DNA of 64,000 nucleotides from the NCBI RefSeq assembly GCF_946479885.1, contig NZ_CAMLHM010000012.1, positions 1 to 64,000 on the forward strand, written 5' to 3'. A model generated the notes under the pieces. That model saw only the letters and a program-made list of their open reading frames with translations. It was not told the DNA's origin and made no database searches. Shown here in pieces: positions 54,969 through 63,963 of the stretch (position 1 is the first letter of the stretch; each line of letters starts with the position of its first letter). Both the position numbers and the translations under genes were made by a program. Source of the stretch: an uncultured Devosia sp. (GTDB lineage: Bacteria > Pseudomonadota > Alphaproteobacteria > Rhizobiales > Devosiaceae).

Positions 54969-55799
54969 ATGCCAATGCCGCGCTACACAGTCTGGGGTAT
55001 TCCTGGCCTGCCGGAGATCGGCGCGGGCGATGATCTCGTCGCCCTGATCGCCGCCGCCATCACTGCCTCGGTGAGCGACGATTCCGACGCCGCCCTGCGC
55101 GATGGCGATATCCTCGTGGTCACCAGCAAGATCGTCTCCAAGGCGGAAGGCATGCAGGTGCCCGTCGCCGATCGCGAAAAGGCCATCGCGCAGGATACCG
55201 TTCGCATCGTGGCCGAGCGTGTCCATCCTGGCGGTGTGACCCAGATCGTCGAGACACGGCATGGCCTCATCATGGCTGCCGCCGGCATCGATACCTCCAA
55301 TGTGCCCGATGGACTGGCGCTGCGACTGCCCGAAGACCCCGACCGCTCCGCCCGCGCGCTCTGTGCAGGCCTCCGCGCCCGGTTCGGCGTCTCGCTGGGG
55401 GTCATCATCACCGATACCCTGGGCCGCCCTTGGCGCGTTGGCCAAACCGACGTCGCCATCGGCGCCGCGGGAATGATCGTCACCGACGACCTGCGCGGCG
55501 GCGTCGACGCCAATGGACGGCCGCTCAACGTCACCATCACGGTGCTGGCCGACGAACTGGCAGGCGCTGCCGACCTCGTCAAAGGCAAGGCCAGCGGCAT
55601 TCCGGTTGCCGTGGTGCGCGGCCTCGCCCGCCTGGTGACAGGTCTCGACGCGCCCGGCGCCCGCACGCTGGTGCGTTCGGTCGACGACGACATGTTCCGC
55701 TTCGGCTCCGCCGAGGCCTATCGGCTCGGCTACCAGGCCGCACAGGCCGAGCTTCGCGCTCAGCCAACTCCAAAATCCAAACGCGTCAAACAGGAATGA
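54969..55799 (+). CDS. cofE: Coenzyme F420-0:L-glutamate ligase
   Basis: GTP-dependent addition of glutamate(s) to F420-0, the last step of F420 synthesis. 276 residues with the family motifs [16 protein letters not shown] (46-61), [17 protein letters not shown] (149 on) and GIPVAVVRG near the C terminus. It is a stand-alone ligase, not fused to the FbiB nitroreductase domain. The last 20 residues are basic and not conserved. It lies in tight order with fgd and an ABC importer. No cofC, cofD or cofG/H (fbiC) lies in this window. Confidence 0.93.
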   Translation: MPMPRYTVWGIPGLPEIGAGDDLVALIAAAITASVSDDSDAALRDGDILVVTSKIVSKAEGMQVPVADREKAIAQDTVRIVAERVHPGGVTQIVETRHGLIMAAAGIDTSNVPDGLALRLPEDPDRSARALCAGLRARFGVSLGVIITDTLGRPWRVGQTDVAIGAAGMIVTDDLRGGVDANGRPLNVTITVLADELAGAADLVKGKASGIPVAVVRGLARLVTGLDAPGARTLVRSVDDDMFRFGSAEAYRLGYQAAQAELRAQPTPKSKRVKQE

Positions 55800-56752
55800 A
55801 CCCCGTGCGTCCCCTTCCCTTAATGCTCAGCCTTGCCGTGCTCTCCCTGTCGTCGGTCCAGGTCATGGCCCAGACGAGCTATCCACTCACCCTGGACAAT
55901 TGCGGGGTCGAGGTCGTGCTCGACGCGGCGCCGCAACGGGTGGTGACGATCAAATCCACCGCGACCGAGATGCTGCTCGCCCTCGGACTGAAGGACCGCA
56001 TCGTTGGTGTTGGCTTCCAGGATGGTCAGGCGCCCGAACCGTGGACGGCAGCCGCGGCGGCCCTGCCCGTCCTGTCTGACAAGTTGCCATCTCAGGAAGT
56101 CGTACTCGAGGCAGAGCCGAGCTTTGTCTATGGCGGCTGGGAGAGCAATTTCGCTGCCGACGGCGCGGGCGAACGCCCAACCCTCGCGACCCTTGGTGTC
56201 GCCACCTACGTTTCGCCCGCTGCCTGTCGCTCGATCAAACCAGCCAAGCTGACATTCGATGAGGTTTTCGCCGAGATCGGCGAAATGGGCGCGATCTTCG
56301 ACGCCACCCCGGCAGCCGAGGCCCTGATCGCGGAACAGCGGGCGGCCCTGGCCGCCGTCACGCCTGACTCGCGCGGACTGACCGCGCTCTGGTATTCGTC
56401 GGGCACCAAGGCGCCCTATGTCGGCGCCGGCAGCGGCGCGCCGCAGATGATGCTCGAGGCGCTCGGCCTCGAGAACATCATGGCCGGTGTCGATGAAGGC
56501 TGGGTTGCCGCGAGCTGGGAGGCCGTCGTCGACGCCAACCCTGACGTCATCGTCCTGGTCGACGCTGTGTGGAACTCGGCCGAACAGAAGAAGAAGCTGC
56601 TGGCGGAAAATCCGATCACCAGCCAGCTCGATGCCGTGATCAACCAGCGCTACCTCATCGTCCCCTTCCCCGCCTCCGAGGCCGGTGTCCGCAACGTTGG
56701 CGCCACGGCCGACATGGCAGCGCAACTGAGCGGCCTCAGCTTCACGCCGTGA
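55796..56752 (+). CDS. Periplasmic binding protein of a proposed F420-0 ABC importer
   Basis: A 318-residue FecB/BtuF-type (cluster A-II) solute-binding protein. Signal peptide 1-25 (cleavage after VMA), then [20 protein letters not shown], the two-lobe fold joined by a long helix (about 165-190), and [19 protein letters not shown] at the end. Such proteins usually bind siderophores, haem or corrinoids. Here the context (cofE, fgd) matches the cassette that TIGRFAMs describes as a proposed F420-0 transporter. ATG 55796 overlaps the cofE stop by 4 bases; GTG 55805 is possible. No TonB-dependent receptor or cobalamin riboswitch is near. Confidence 0.82.
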   Translation: MNPVRPLPLMLSLAVLSLSSVQVMAQTSYPLTLDNCGVEVVLDAAPQRVVTIKSTATEMLLALGLKDRIVGVGFQDGQAPEPWTAAAAALPVLSDKLPSQEVVLEAEPSFVYGGWESNFAADGAGERPTLATLGVATYVSPAACRSIKPAKLTFDEVFAEIGEMGAIFDATPAAEALIAEQRAALAAVTPDSRGLTALWYSSGTKAPYVGAGSGAPQMMLEALGLENIMAGVDEGWVAASWEAVVDANPDVIVLVDAVWNSAEQKKKLLAENPITSQLDAVINQRYLIVPFPASEAGVRNVGATADMAAQLSGLSFTP

Positions 56753-57762
56753 ACCAGCGGACCCTGGTCACCCTCTGGCTGGCCCTGGCGGCGTTGCTGC
56801 TCGCCAGCCTGGTGCTGGCGGTGACGTTCGGGCCGGCGGATATCGCGCCATCGGAAGTCTGGCAGACCATCGGATATCACCTGGGCCTCGTCGCCGAGAA
56901 CCCGGTCGGCCGCTTGCGCGACGCCATCATCTGGGAATTGCGGCTGCCGCGCGTCCTGACCGCGGCAGCGGTAGGGGCTGGCCTGGCACTCTGTGGCGCG
57001 GTCATGCAGGCGCTGACGCGCAATCCCCTTGCCGATCCGTATCTGCTGGGGCTTTCGTCGGGCGCCTCGCTGGGCGCCGTTGCATTCCTGCTGCTCGGGG
57101 CCGCCCTGCTGATGCCGCTGGGCGCCTTTCTCGGCGCCGGGGCCGCCATGGCACTGACGCTGCTGGTGACCCAACTGCTCGGCGGCGCCACCCCGACACG
57201 GGCCATCCTGGCCGGCATCTGCATTTCCGCGCTCGCCGCGGCGGCCACGTCATTCTTGATCTTCTGGTCGGCGACCGGCGATTCCTACCGCGAGATCCTG
57301 AGCTGGCTCATGGGTTCACTCAGTGGCGTCGTCTGGTCGGAGGCCCTGCTGGTGCTGGCGGCGCTGGCATTGGCGGGCGTGCCAATCCTGCTGTCCGGCC
57401 GCGCGCTCGACGCCTTCGCCTTTGGCGACACCGCTGCCGCATCGCTCGGCGTCGATATTGCCAGGCTGCGCTGGCTGCTGCTGGGCGGGACCGCACTGTT
57501 GACCGGCGTTCTGGTCTCCATCGGCGGTGCCATCGGCTTTGTTGGTCTCATCGTGCCCCATGTGGTGCGGTTGATGACCGGCTCGCGCCACCGCGTGCTG
57601 CTGCCCCTGGCCATGCTGCTTGGCGCCAGCTTCATGATCTGGACCGACACCGCCGCCCGTAGCCTGTTCGCGCCGCGCGAACTGCCCGTCGGCATCATCA
57701 CGGCCCTACTCGGCGCGCCGATCTTCCTGGCCGTATTGCTGCGCTACAGGCGGATTACATGA
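56749..57762 (+). CDS. FecCD-type permease of the proposed F420-0 importer
   Basis: A 337-residue inner-membrane permease with about ten helices. Family motifs: LRLPRVLTAAAVGAGLALCG, ALTRNPLADPYLLGLSSGAS and IGFVGLIVPHVVRL, the last close to the site that contacts the ATPase. Start is GTG 56749, overlapping the binding-protein stop (GTGA). It overlaps the ATPase gene by 4 bases. Works as a homodimer in this transporter class. Specificity cannot be read from the permease. Confidence 0.86.
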   Translation: MNQRTLVTLWLALAALLLASLVLAVTFGPADIAPSEVWQTIGYHLGLVAENPVGRLRDAIIWELRLPRVLTAAAVGAGLALCGAVMQALTRNPLADPYLLGLSSGASLGAVAFLLLGAALLMPLGAFLGAGAAMALTLLVTQLLGGATPTRAILAGICISALAAAATSFLIFWSATGDSYREILSWLMGSLSGVVWSEALLVLAALALAGVPILLSGRALDAFAFGDTAAASLGVDIARLRWLLLGGTALLTGVLVSIGGAIGFVGLIVPHVVRLMTGSRHRVLLPLAMLLGASFMIWTDTAARSLFAPRELPVGIITALLGAPIFLAVLLRYRRIT

Positions 57763-58544
57763 CGGGCGGGCTATCAGTTCGCAATGTCCGCGTGCAGCTG
57801 GGGGGGCGAACCATCCTCGATGCGGTCGACCTGGTCGCCGAACCCGGCACCGTGACCGGCCTTATCGGGCCCAACGGCGCCGGCAAATCCACGCTGCTGC
57901 GCGCCATCCTCGGGCTGACGCCCATCGAGAGCGGCTCGGTCACCTACGACGGCGCCGACCTGCTGGCCATGCCGCGCCGCAGCCGCGCGCAGCTCGCCGC
58001 TTTCGTCGAACAGAGCGTCGGCACCGACGCCCGGCTGACCGCGCGTGACGTAATCATGCTGGGACGCATCCCGTTCCAGACGGTGTGGCAAGTCTCCCCC
58101 AGCCCCGAAGACGCCGGCGTCACCGACGCCGCCCTGGCGTCCGTCGATATGACCAGCTTCGCCGAGCGGCTCTACCACACCCTCTCGGGGGGCGAGCAAC
58201 AGCGTATCCAGATTGCCCGCGCCCTGGCGCAGCAGCCGCGCCTGCTGCTGCTGGACGAGCCGACCAGCCACCTCGATGTGCACGCGCAATTGGCCACGCT
58301 GAGCTTGTTGCAGCAACGCGCCAAGGCCGGCGGCACGGTGTTGCTGGCGCTGCACGATCTCAATCTCGCGGCAGGTTTCTGTGATCGCCTGATCCTGTTG
58401 CACGACGGCAGGCCGGTTGCAGCGGGCCCGCCCGACAACGTGCTGACACCCACCTTGCTGCGTTCGGTCTATGGCGTCGAGGTCACCGTCTTGCGCCACC
58501 CCGCTAGCGGCCGCCCGCTGATCGCCTACGACTTGCCGGGCTAA
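57759..58544 (+). CDS. ATPase of the proposed F420-0 importer
   Basis: A 261-residue ABC ATPase: Walker A GPNGAGKST, Q-loop FVEQSVG, signature LSGGEQQR, Walker B LLLLDEPTSHLD and switch His in LALHDLNLA. It belongs to the FecE/BtuD group. ATG overlaps the permease by 4 bases. A hairpin of 13 bp follows the stop after 8 bases, which probably ends the fgd-cofE-ABC transcript. Confidence 0.88.
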   Translation: MTGGLSVRNVRVQLGGRTILDAVDLVAEPGTVTGLIGPNGAGKSTLLRAILGLTPIESGSVTYDGADLLAMPRRSRAQLAAFVEQSVGTDARLTARDVIMLGRIPFQTVWQVSPSPEDAGVTDAALASVDMTSFAERLYHTLSGGEQQRIQIARALAQQPRLLLLDEPTSHLDVHAQLATLSLLQQRAKAGGTVLLALHDLNLAAGFCDRLILLHDGRPVAAGPPDNVLTPTLLRSVYGVEVTVLRHPASGRPLIAYDLPG

Positions 58545-58552
58545 ATCGATAA

Positions 58553-58585
58553 CGCCGCGCGATTGCGATTGACAATCACGCGGCG
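58553..58585 (+). terminator. Strong hairpin after the ABC ATPase gene
   Basis: A 13-bp stem with a single mismatch (58553-58565 with 58573-58585) and a 7-base loop. No T tract follows. It separates the transporter operon from the next gene, which has its own operator-like site, so a terminator or attenuator role is likely but unproved. Confidence 0.55.
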
Positions 58586-58597
58586 GCAACTCAAAAA

Positions 58598-58615
58598 TTT
58601 GATCGACTGGTCAAA
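58598..58615. promoter_or_regulatory. Second RutR-box-like site
   Basis: TTTGATCGACTGGTCAAA shares 14 of 18 bases with the site at 53914-53930 and keeps the same 16-base spacing. The right half TGGTCAA is identical; the left half has two changes from TTGACCA. A further AAATTT/AAATTT symmetry extends it (58595-58618). It lies 28 bases before the start of the next gene, a usual place for a repressor. Same caveats on the regulator. Confidence 0.55.
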
Positions 58616-58643
58616 TTTCGACCGGTGGCATCGGGAGGCGCTC

Positions 58644-59645
58644 ATGGAATTCGGCATCACCTTCAAGGGCTTCATCGAGGCCGAGCGCGCCCGCTACCTG
58701 GTGCGTGCCGCCGAATATGCCGGCTTCAGCTATTGCTGGTTCTATGACTCCCACATCCTGTGGCGCGATTGCTATGCCGCCATCGCCATGTGCATGGAAC
58801 ACACCACCAACATGCGCTTCGGTCCACTGGTGACCAATCCTGACGTGCGCGACTGGTCGGTTGCCGCCTCCATCTTCGGCTCGCTGTCCAAGCAGAGCGG
58901 CGGCCGCTTCGACCTCGCCGTCGGCCGCGGCGACAGCTCCATGCGCGTCATGGGCAAGAAACCGGCCACACTGGCCCGCGTCGCCGACTTCATTGCCAAG
59001 ACCCAGGCCATGGTGCGCGGCGAGGAAGTCTCCTACGGCGAAATCCCGGCAGCGGTGAAGTTTCCCTGGGCCGTCGGCCATGAAATGCCGAGCTGGATCG
59101 CCGCCTATGGCCCGCTCGCCCTCAAGACCGCCGGCGAACACGCCGACGGCGTGGTGCTGCAGCTTGCCGATCCCGGCCTTTGCAAGTGGTTCACCGATCA
59201 GTGCATCGATGCGGGCAAGGCCGCGGGCAAGGACATGTCCAAGTTCCGCTCCATGGCCGCCGCGCCGGCCTATTTCGGCGACAAGGCTCGCGCGATCGAG
59301 GCGACCAAGTGGTTTCCTGCCATGGTGGGCAACCATGTGGCCGATATCGTCGAAAAATACGGTGCCGACAGCGACAAGGTCCCGGCCAGCCTGACCAGCT
59401 ACATCGAAAAGCGCCGGGGCTACGATTATTCCAAGCATGGGCAGTCGGATAATCCATTCCTCGACTTCATCACGCCCGATGTGGTGGAAAACTTCTGCGT
59501 GCTCGGGGAGCCTGACGATCACATCGCCAAGATGCACGCCCTCAAGGATGCTGGCGTCACCCAGTTCAACATCTATCTCGATAGCGGCGACGAGGAAGAA
59601 ATCATTGCTGGCTACGGCCGGCACGTGATCCCGGCGTTCCGTTGA
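58644..59645 (+). CDS. Luciferase-like oxidoreductase (TIGR03842-like, F420/flavin)
   Basis: A 333-residue TIM-barrel oxidoreductase related to methylenetetrahydromethanopterin reductases. Features: FGITFKGFIEAERARYLVRA, YCWFYDSHILWRDCY, GRFDLAVGRGDSS, PSWIAAYGPLALKTAGEHAD and VENFCVLGEPDDHIAKM. It resembles what databases call the TIGR03842 family, which occurs also in species without F420 and may use FMN there. In this genome the F420 genes next door make F420 plausible. Substrate unknown; the neighbours suggest nucleobase or ring compounds. GGGAGG lies 5 bases before ATG 58644. The stop abuts the adenine deaminase-like stop with no gap. Confidence 0.82.
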   Translation: MEFGITFKGFIEAERARYLVRAAEYAGFSYCWFYDSHILWRDCYAAIAMCMEHTTNMRFGPLVTNPDVRDWSVAASIFGSLSKQSGGRFDLAVGRGDSSMRVMGKKPATLARVADFIAKTQAMVRGEEVSYGEIPAAVKFPWAVGHEMPSWIAAYGPLALKTAGEHADGVVLQLADPGLCKWFTDQCIDAGKAAGKDMSKFRSMAAAPAYFGDKARAIEATKWFPAMVGNHVADIVEKYGADSDKVPASLTSYIEKRRGYDYSKHGQSDNPFLDFITPDVVENFCVLGEPDDHIAKMHALKDAGVTQFNIYLDSGDEEEIIAGYGRHVIPAFR

Positions 59646-61511
59646 TCACCAGACGATCGGGTGCGTCTCCCCGGTCGCCACGTTGACAAAGCCTTCTGGC
59701 GCCAGCGGCGACGGTGCGACCAGCACCCAGCGCCAGGGTGCGCAGGTCAGAGTGGCGAAGGCCAGCCGCTCGGGGAAACCCGGCCACCAGCGCGGCGAGA
59801 AGGTGGGTTCGTACATCCACTCGATGGTTTCGCCGGCGCGATACAGCGCCTGCATTTCCGCATCGAGTTCCGCGGCGGGGCGACAGGTCATCAGTCCCCC
59901 GACCTCGTAGCGCACGGTGGCCAGCAATGCGCCGCGCCCCACCAGCGCCCAGCCGCCTTGGTTTTCGCGCAACGCATTGACCGCTTTGGCCATGGCGGCG
60001 TCGGATGAACCGACCACCCAGATATTATGCTTGTCGTGCCCCATCGAGCAGGCCAGCGCCGTGTCCTCGGTGCGAGGCCCCGTGCCCAGCCAGAACATGC
60101 GGGAGGTCTTACCCTCACCCGAGAACCGGTCGACAATGGCGAACTTGGTGATGTTGCGGCTCGCATCCCGCTGCACCAGGCCATCACTGACAGGCAGTTC
60201 CGCCGTGATGAACGTGTCGGACCAATGGAATGGCCGCAACAGCGCCGCGTTGACGCTCGGCCGACCAGCTGGCGCGGCAATGGCGAAGTCCGCGGCGGTC
60301 AGCTCGCGGTCTATCTTGACCGTCCGGGTCGCCCATTCCGGCCAGACGATGGACGGCAGGGCCCCTACATACTCCCTGCCCCGGGAAACCTGAGCGCCAT
60401 CGGACCAGACCTCCGCTATCGAGAGGCTGGCAACATCGTCTAGCAACACCAGATCGGCGAACCTGCCGGGCGCGATCGACCCGACCCACGGCGTCAGCCG
60501 CATATGACGGGCCGGATTGATCGTCACCAGTTGGATAGCAACCTCCGGGCTCAGACCGGCCTCAATGGCCAGGCGGACATTGTGGTCCGTGGCCCCCAGC
60601 TTCATGGTGTCCGAACAGGAGCGATCATCGGTGCAGAGGGCGAATTGCGACCAATCCTTCTGTCCCGAGGCCAGCAAGCCCCCGATGATCTCCTTGAGCG
60701 AATGCGGGCGGATTTCCATGAACAGACCGCGCCGCAGCTTGTCGGCCACCTCCTCGGCCGTCCAGGCTTCGTGGTCCGATGCCATGCCCGCCGCGGCGAA
60801 GGCATTGATATCGTCGATGGCCCGCATGCCCGCCGCATGGCCTTCCACCACGCCACGCTGTTCGAAGGTGGCGCGGATCATGCCCCAGAGCCGCTCGTAG
60901 GACGGGTTGTCCGGGTTCCATACGGCCGGCCAGTCCATCACTTCGTCGAGCCCGGCCACCATCATCTGGCTGGTCAGGAAATCGCGCTGCTCATCGTAGC
61001 CGAAATGGCCGCCGCCCCATTCATAGGCCGTGGGCGGCACTGCCGATCCAGGCAATGGAAATATCTTCATCGGCGAACCGGCCAGCCGGGCTTTCAGCCA
61101 GAATTCGAGATTACGCGGTCCGTTCACGTTGGAAAATTCGTGGCTGGCTTCGCAGGTCCAGGTGCAACCATGCGGCAGCACCAATGCCGCCTCCCATTCC
61201 GGCGTCAGGTGACTGGATTCGATGTGCTTGTGCACCTCGCCAAAGCCCGGCACGGCCGACAGGTGCAAGCGATCGACATGCTGCTCGACCGTCCCGGGAT
61301 AGGTCCCTGAAGGTCCCACCCAGGCGATGCGACGACCGGACACCACGATCTCCTGATCGTCGTGCCAGCGGCGACCGTTGACATCAAGCAAGCGACCGAC
61401 GCGGATGGCACGGTCCGCCCCGCGCTTGCCCAGGGCAACCAACGCCAGATGCTGGCGAATGCGGACTTCGTCTGAGGCGTTGATCAGCAGGTCGTCAGGA
61501 CCGTCGGTCAT
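59646..61511 (-). CDS. Adenine deaminase-like amidohydrolase
   Basis: A 621-residue metal-dependent hydrolase of the adenine deaminase family (adenine to hypoxanthine). Metal-site motif VHKHIESSHLTP (H94, H96), then VLPHGCTWTCE, EGHAAGM, FALCTDDRSCSD, and the C-terminal-domain motif SMGHDKHNIWVVGSSD. It is about 40 residues longer than usual Ade, and the N terminus and the second metal region differ (canonical PGFIDAHVHIE is here PGFGEVHKHIE). A related aminopurine may be the substrate. It is divergent from the nucleoside hydrolase. ATG 61511 lacks a clear ribosome-binding site. Confidence 0.83.
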   Translation of the reverse strand: MTDGPDDLLINASDEVRIRQHLALVALGKRGADRAIRVGRLLDVNGRRWHDDQEIVVSGRRIAWVGPSGTYPGTVEQHVDRLHLSAVPGFGEVHKHIESSHLTPEWEAALVLPHGCTWTCEASHEFSNVNGPRNLEFWLKARLAGSPMKIFPLPGSAVPPTAYEWGGGHFGYDEQRDFLTSQMMVAGLDEVMDWPAVWNPDNPSYERLWGMIRATFEQRGVVEGHAAGMRAIDDINAFAAAGMASDHEAWTAEEVADKLRRGLFMEIRPHSLKEIIGGLLASGQKDWSQFALCTDDRSCSDTMKLGATDHNVRLAIEAGLSPEVAIQLVTINPARHMRLTPWVGSIAPGRFADLVLLDDVASLSIAEVWSDGAQVSRGREYVGALPSIVWPEWATRTVKIDRELTAADFAIAAPAGRPSVNAALLRPFHWSDTFITAELPVSDGLVQRDASRNITKFAIVDRFSGEGKTSRMFWLGTGPRTEDTALACSMGHDKHNIWVVGSSDAAMAKAVNALRENQGGWALVGRGALLATVRYEVGGLMTCRPAAELDAEMQALYRAGETIEWMYEPTFSPRWWPGFPERLAFATLTCAPWRWVLVAPSPLAPEGFVNVATGETHPIVW

Positions 61512-61815
61512 ATCGCGTAGCCTTCGGATATTTGCTAATTCACTTGTTTAGCCAAATCTACTATCTAACTGAAAATGTGACTCATATCATACTTTCAAAT
61601 GCTCCGCAGCACGAGCGGCAACGAGAGGCCCGTCGGACGCAAACATGCAGGGATGCAGGTGCTTCGGCAACCCGGGACGATCATCCCGGCCCGCGAGTTG
61701 GCCTGCCAAGGTCCAGCCTTGCCGGACTAGCCTTATCCCGATATTCAACGAGACTAACTCATAATCAAACAAAGACTTCTGACCGCATGTTGAAGCGGCA
61801 CGAAAGGTAGCTCGA
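61512..61815. promoter_or_regulatory. Divergent ade / nucleoside hydrolase control region
   Basis: 304 bases with no gene. It is AT-rich near both ends. ATTTGCTAA (61530-61538) faces TTAGCCAAAT (61548-61557), an inverted repeat with one bulged base, 18 bases before the deaminase start; it may be an operator. A GC hairpin CCGGGA/TCCCGG lies at about 61672-61689. No TTGACCA-type box was found here. Confidence 0.45.
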
Positions 61816-62772
61816 GTGACGAAGCGTAAACTGATCCTGGACACTGATGGCGGCGTGGACGATGCGCAGGCCCTGTTGATGCTGATCGCAGCCGGGCGCA
61901 CCCCCGACGCAATCACGACGGTATTCGGCAATGTCGGTGTTGACGCCGCCACCCGCAACATCCTGTCCACGCTGGCCGTGGTCGGTGCCACGTCGGCGGT
62001 GCACAAAGGGCTCGGCCGGCCACTGACCCAGGCCATCATCGACGCCAAGTACATCCATGGCGAAGACGGGCTGGGCGGCGCCCCTCGCCCGTTGCATACC
62101 GCCGATATCGCCACCGATGACGCCATCGGCTTCCTGCGCACGACCTTCCGCGAGGCGGGCGACCGTGGCGAGAAAGTCGACATCCTGATGATCGGACCGC
62201 TGACCAATCTGGCCATGGCGCTGCGCCTCGAGCCATCCATCATCAATGGCATCGGCCAGCTCACCATCATGGGTGGCACCGTATACGGTCGCGGCAACAC
62301 GACGCCGGCAGCCGAATTCAACATCTATGCCGACCCGGAAGCGGCTGCGATCGTCTTCGGTGCCGATATCGAAATCGTCGTGGTGCCCTGGGAGCCTTGC
62401 GTCACCCACAGCATGACCGGGGGCGACGTCGACGAGTTGTTCGCATCCCTGTCCGACAGTCCCGAAAAGGCCTTCTCGGCGGCGTTGGCGCGCCACGCCC
62501 GGCACACCATTGCCGGATATGGCGGCGGCGACAATTTCCGCTTCGTCGACCCGCTGGCAGCCGCCGTTGTCATCGAGCCCGGGATCGTGACCAAATCCGT
62601 CCGCGCTTCGGTCGATGTAGCCCTTGCGCCCGGCATCACCCGCGGCATGACGGTGGTGGACCCGTCCGGCCGGCTCGGCACACCAATGATCACGCTCGTT
62701 GAAGAGGCCAGGCTCGATCGCCTGGTCGCGCTCTATGCTGCCTCCGTCGCCTACGCTCCCAGCAAGAATTAA
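61816..62772 (+). CDS. Nucleoside hydrolase
   Basis: A 318-residue N-ribohydrolase, releasing base and ribose from nucleosides. The calcium-binding N terminus is LILDTDGGVDDAQAL (usual DTDPGxDD, so Pro is Gly here; the aspartates are kept: D9, D11, D15, D16). Other motifs: ILMIGPLTNLAMAL, IMGGTVYGRGNTTPAAEFNI and PEAAAIVFGA. Start is GTG with AAAGG 8 bases upstream. With the adenine deaminase-like enzyme it would form a purine salvage route. Base preference cannot be told. Confidence 0.9.
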   Translation: MTKRKLILDTDGGVDDAQALLMLIAAGRTPDAITTVFGNVGVDAATRNILSTLAVVGATSAVHKGLGRPLTQAIIDAKYIHGEDGLGGAPRPLHTADIATDDAIGFLRTTFREAGDRGEKVDILMIGPLTNLAMALRLEPSIINGIGQLTIMGGTVYGRGNTTPAAEFNIYADPEAAAIVFGADIEIVVVPWEPCVTHSMTGGDVDELFASLSDSPEKAFSAALARHARHTIAGYGGGDNFRFVDPLAAAVVIEPGIVTKSVRASVDVALAPGITRGMTVVDPSGRLGTPMITLVEEARLDRLVALYAASVAYAPSKN

Positions 62773-62891
62773 GGGCCGCTTCAGCCACATAGCCCAAACA
62801 ATAGGCTTGCGGAGGGACCGCTACAAAAATAGGCTCCGAGCTGGCGGCTGCCCTCCCTCACCCGCGGCCCACGTTGCAAGGACTTTCCGAT

Positions 62892-63920
62892 ATGAAGAAT
62901 TTCGCTGTCGCTGCGTTGGCCCTCTCAAGCGCGGCCCTGCTTTCGGCCGCCCCTGCCGCCGCCAAAACCCTGACCATTTCCTGGTGGGGCTTTAATGGCG
63001 AAAAACTCGAATCGATAGTCCTGGCGCCGTTTCGCGAGCAGTGTGGCTGCGACATCGTGTTCGAGACCGGCAACAATGGCGAGCGCCTGAACAAGCTGCA
63101 GATCCGCAACGGCGCCGGCGTCGACGTCGCCTATTTCTCCGATAGCTTCAGCCAGCAGGGCATCGAGGCAGGCCTGTTCCAGAAGATCGATCCTGCCAAG
63201 CTTCCCAACCTTGCAGGCATCTACGATCTGGCCAAGGACCCGCAGGGCGGCTATGGCCCGGCCTACACCATCGGTCGTGTCGGCATCGTCTATGACTCGG
63301 CCAAGGTCACGACCCCCATCTCGTCATGGAACGATCTGTGGCGCGAGGACCTGGCGGCATCACTGTCGCTGCCGGGCATCACAACCACCGCCGGGCCGAT
63401 GGTGGTGATGAAGGCCGGCGAGCATGCCGGTGTTGACGCTTTCGCCGATGCCGACGCCGCTTTTGCCGCCGTCGAGGCTCTGAAGCCGAACGTCGTCAAG
63501 AACTACAATACCGGCTCCGAAATGATCAATCTGTTCTCGACCGGTGAAATCAGCGCCGCCATCGCGCAGGACTTCACCCTCGGCCAGATTCAAGCCGCGG
63601 TCCCGTCAGTTGTCTGGTCCGACCTTGCCGAAGGCTCGATCGCCACGCTCAACACCGTCAACATCCCCACCGGCGCCGCCGAACCGGACCTGGCCTACGA
63701 GTTCATCAACTTCATCCTGTCGCCGGAAATCCAGCAGCAACTGGCCGAACAGGGCGTCGACGCGCCCGTCAACACCTCGGTCACCCTGACGCCCGAGCAG
63801 GCGGCGCTCTGGACCTATGGCGCCGACCTGATCGCCGGCCTGCAGCGCATCGATTACGTCCAGATGAACGCCGCCAAGGGCGGCTGGGTCGATCGCTGGA
63901 ACGAGATATTCGGCATGTAA
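62892..63920 (+). CDS. Periplasmic solute-binding protein of an ABC importer
   Basis: A 342-residue extracellular binding protein of the PotD/family 1-type group. Signal peptide about 1-24 (SAAPAAA), then TLTISWWGFNGEKLESIVLA, the lobe motif GYGPAYTIGRVGIVYDSAKV, and C-terminal AYEFINFILSPEIQQQLAEQ. Ligands in this group include polyamines, iron and other small cations or amines; the purine neighbours suggest a nucleoside-related ligand but this is only position. Permease and ATPase genes are probably beyond the right edge. AAGGA lies 9 bases before ATG 62892. Confidence 0.85.
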   Translation: MKNFAVAALALSSAALLSAAPAAAKTLTISWWGFNGEKLESIVLAPFREQCGCDIVFETGNNGERLNKLQIRNGAGVDVAYFSDSFSQQGIEAGLFQKIDPAKLPNLAGIYDLAKDPQGGYGPAYTIGRVGIVYDSAKVTTPISSWNDLWREDLAASLSLPGITTTAGPMVVMKAGEHAGVDAFADADAAFAAVEALKPNVVKNYNTGSEMINLFSTGEISAAIAQDFTLGQIQAAVPSVVWSDLAEGSIATLNTVNIPTGAAEPDLAYEFINFILSPEIQQQLAEQGVDAPVNTSVTLTPEQAALWTYGADLIAGLQRIDYVQMNAAKGGWVDRWNEIFGM

Positions 63921-63963
63921 CCCCCGGATGCGGGCCCTGGCCCTCCATCCTTCAAACCCACGA

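Noticed and set aside
55700..55860. Cobalamin riboswitch or TonB receptor expected if the FecCD-type importer carried vitamin B12
   Set aside because: The binding-protein gene starts inside cofE, so there is no leader, and no receptor gene lies nearby. This weakens the corrinoid reading but does not exclude it.
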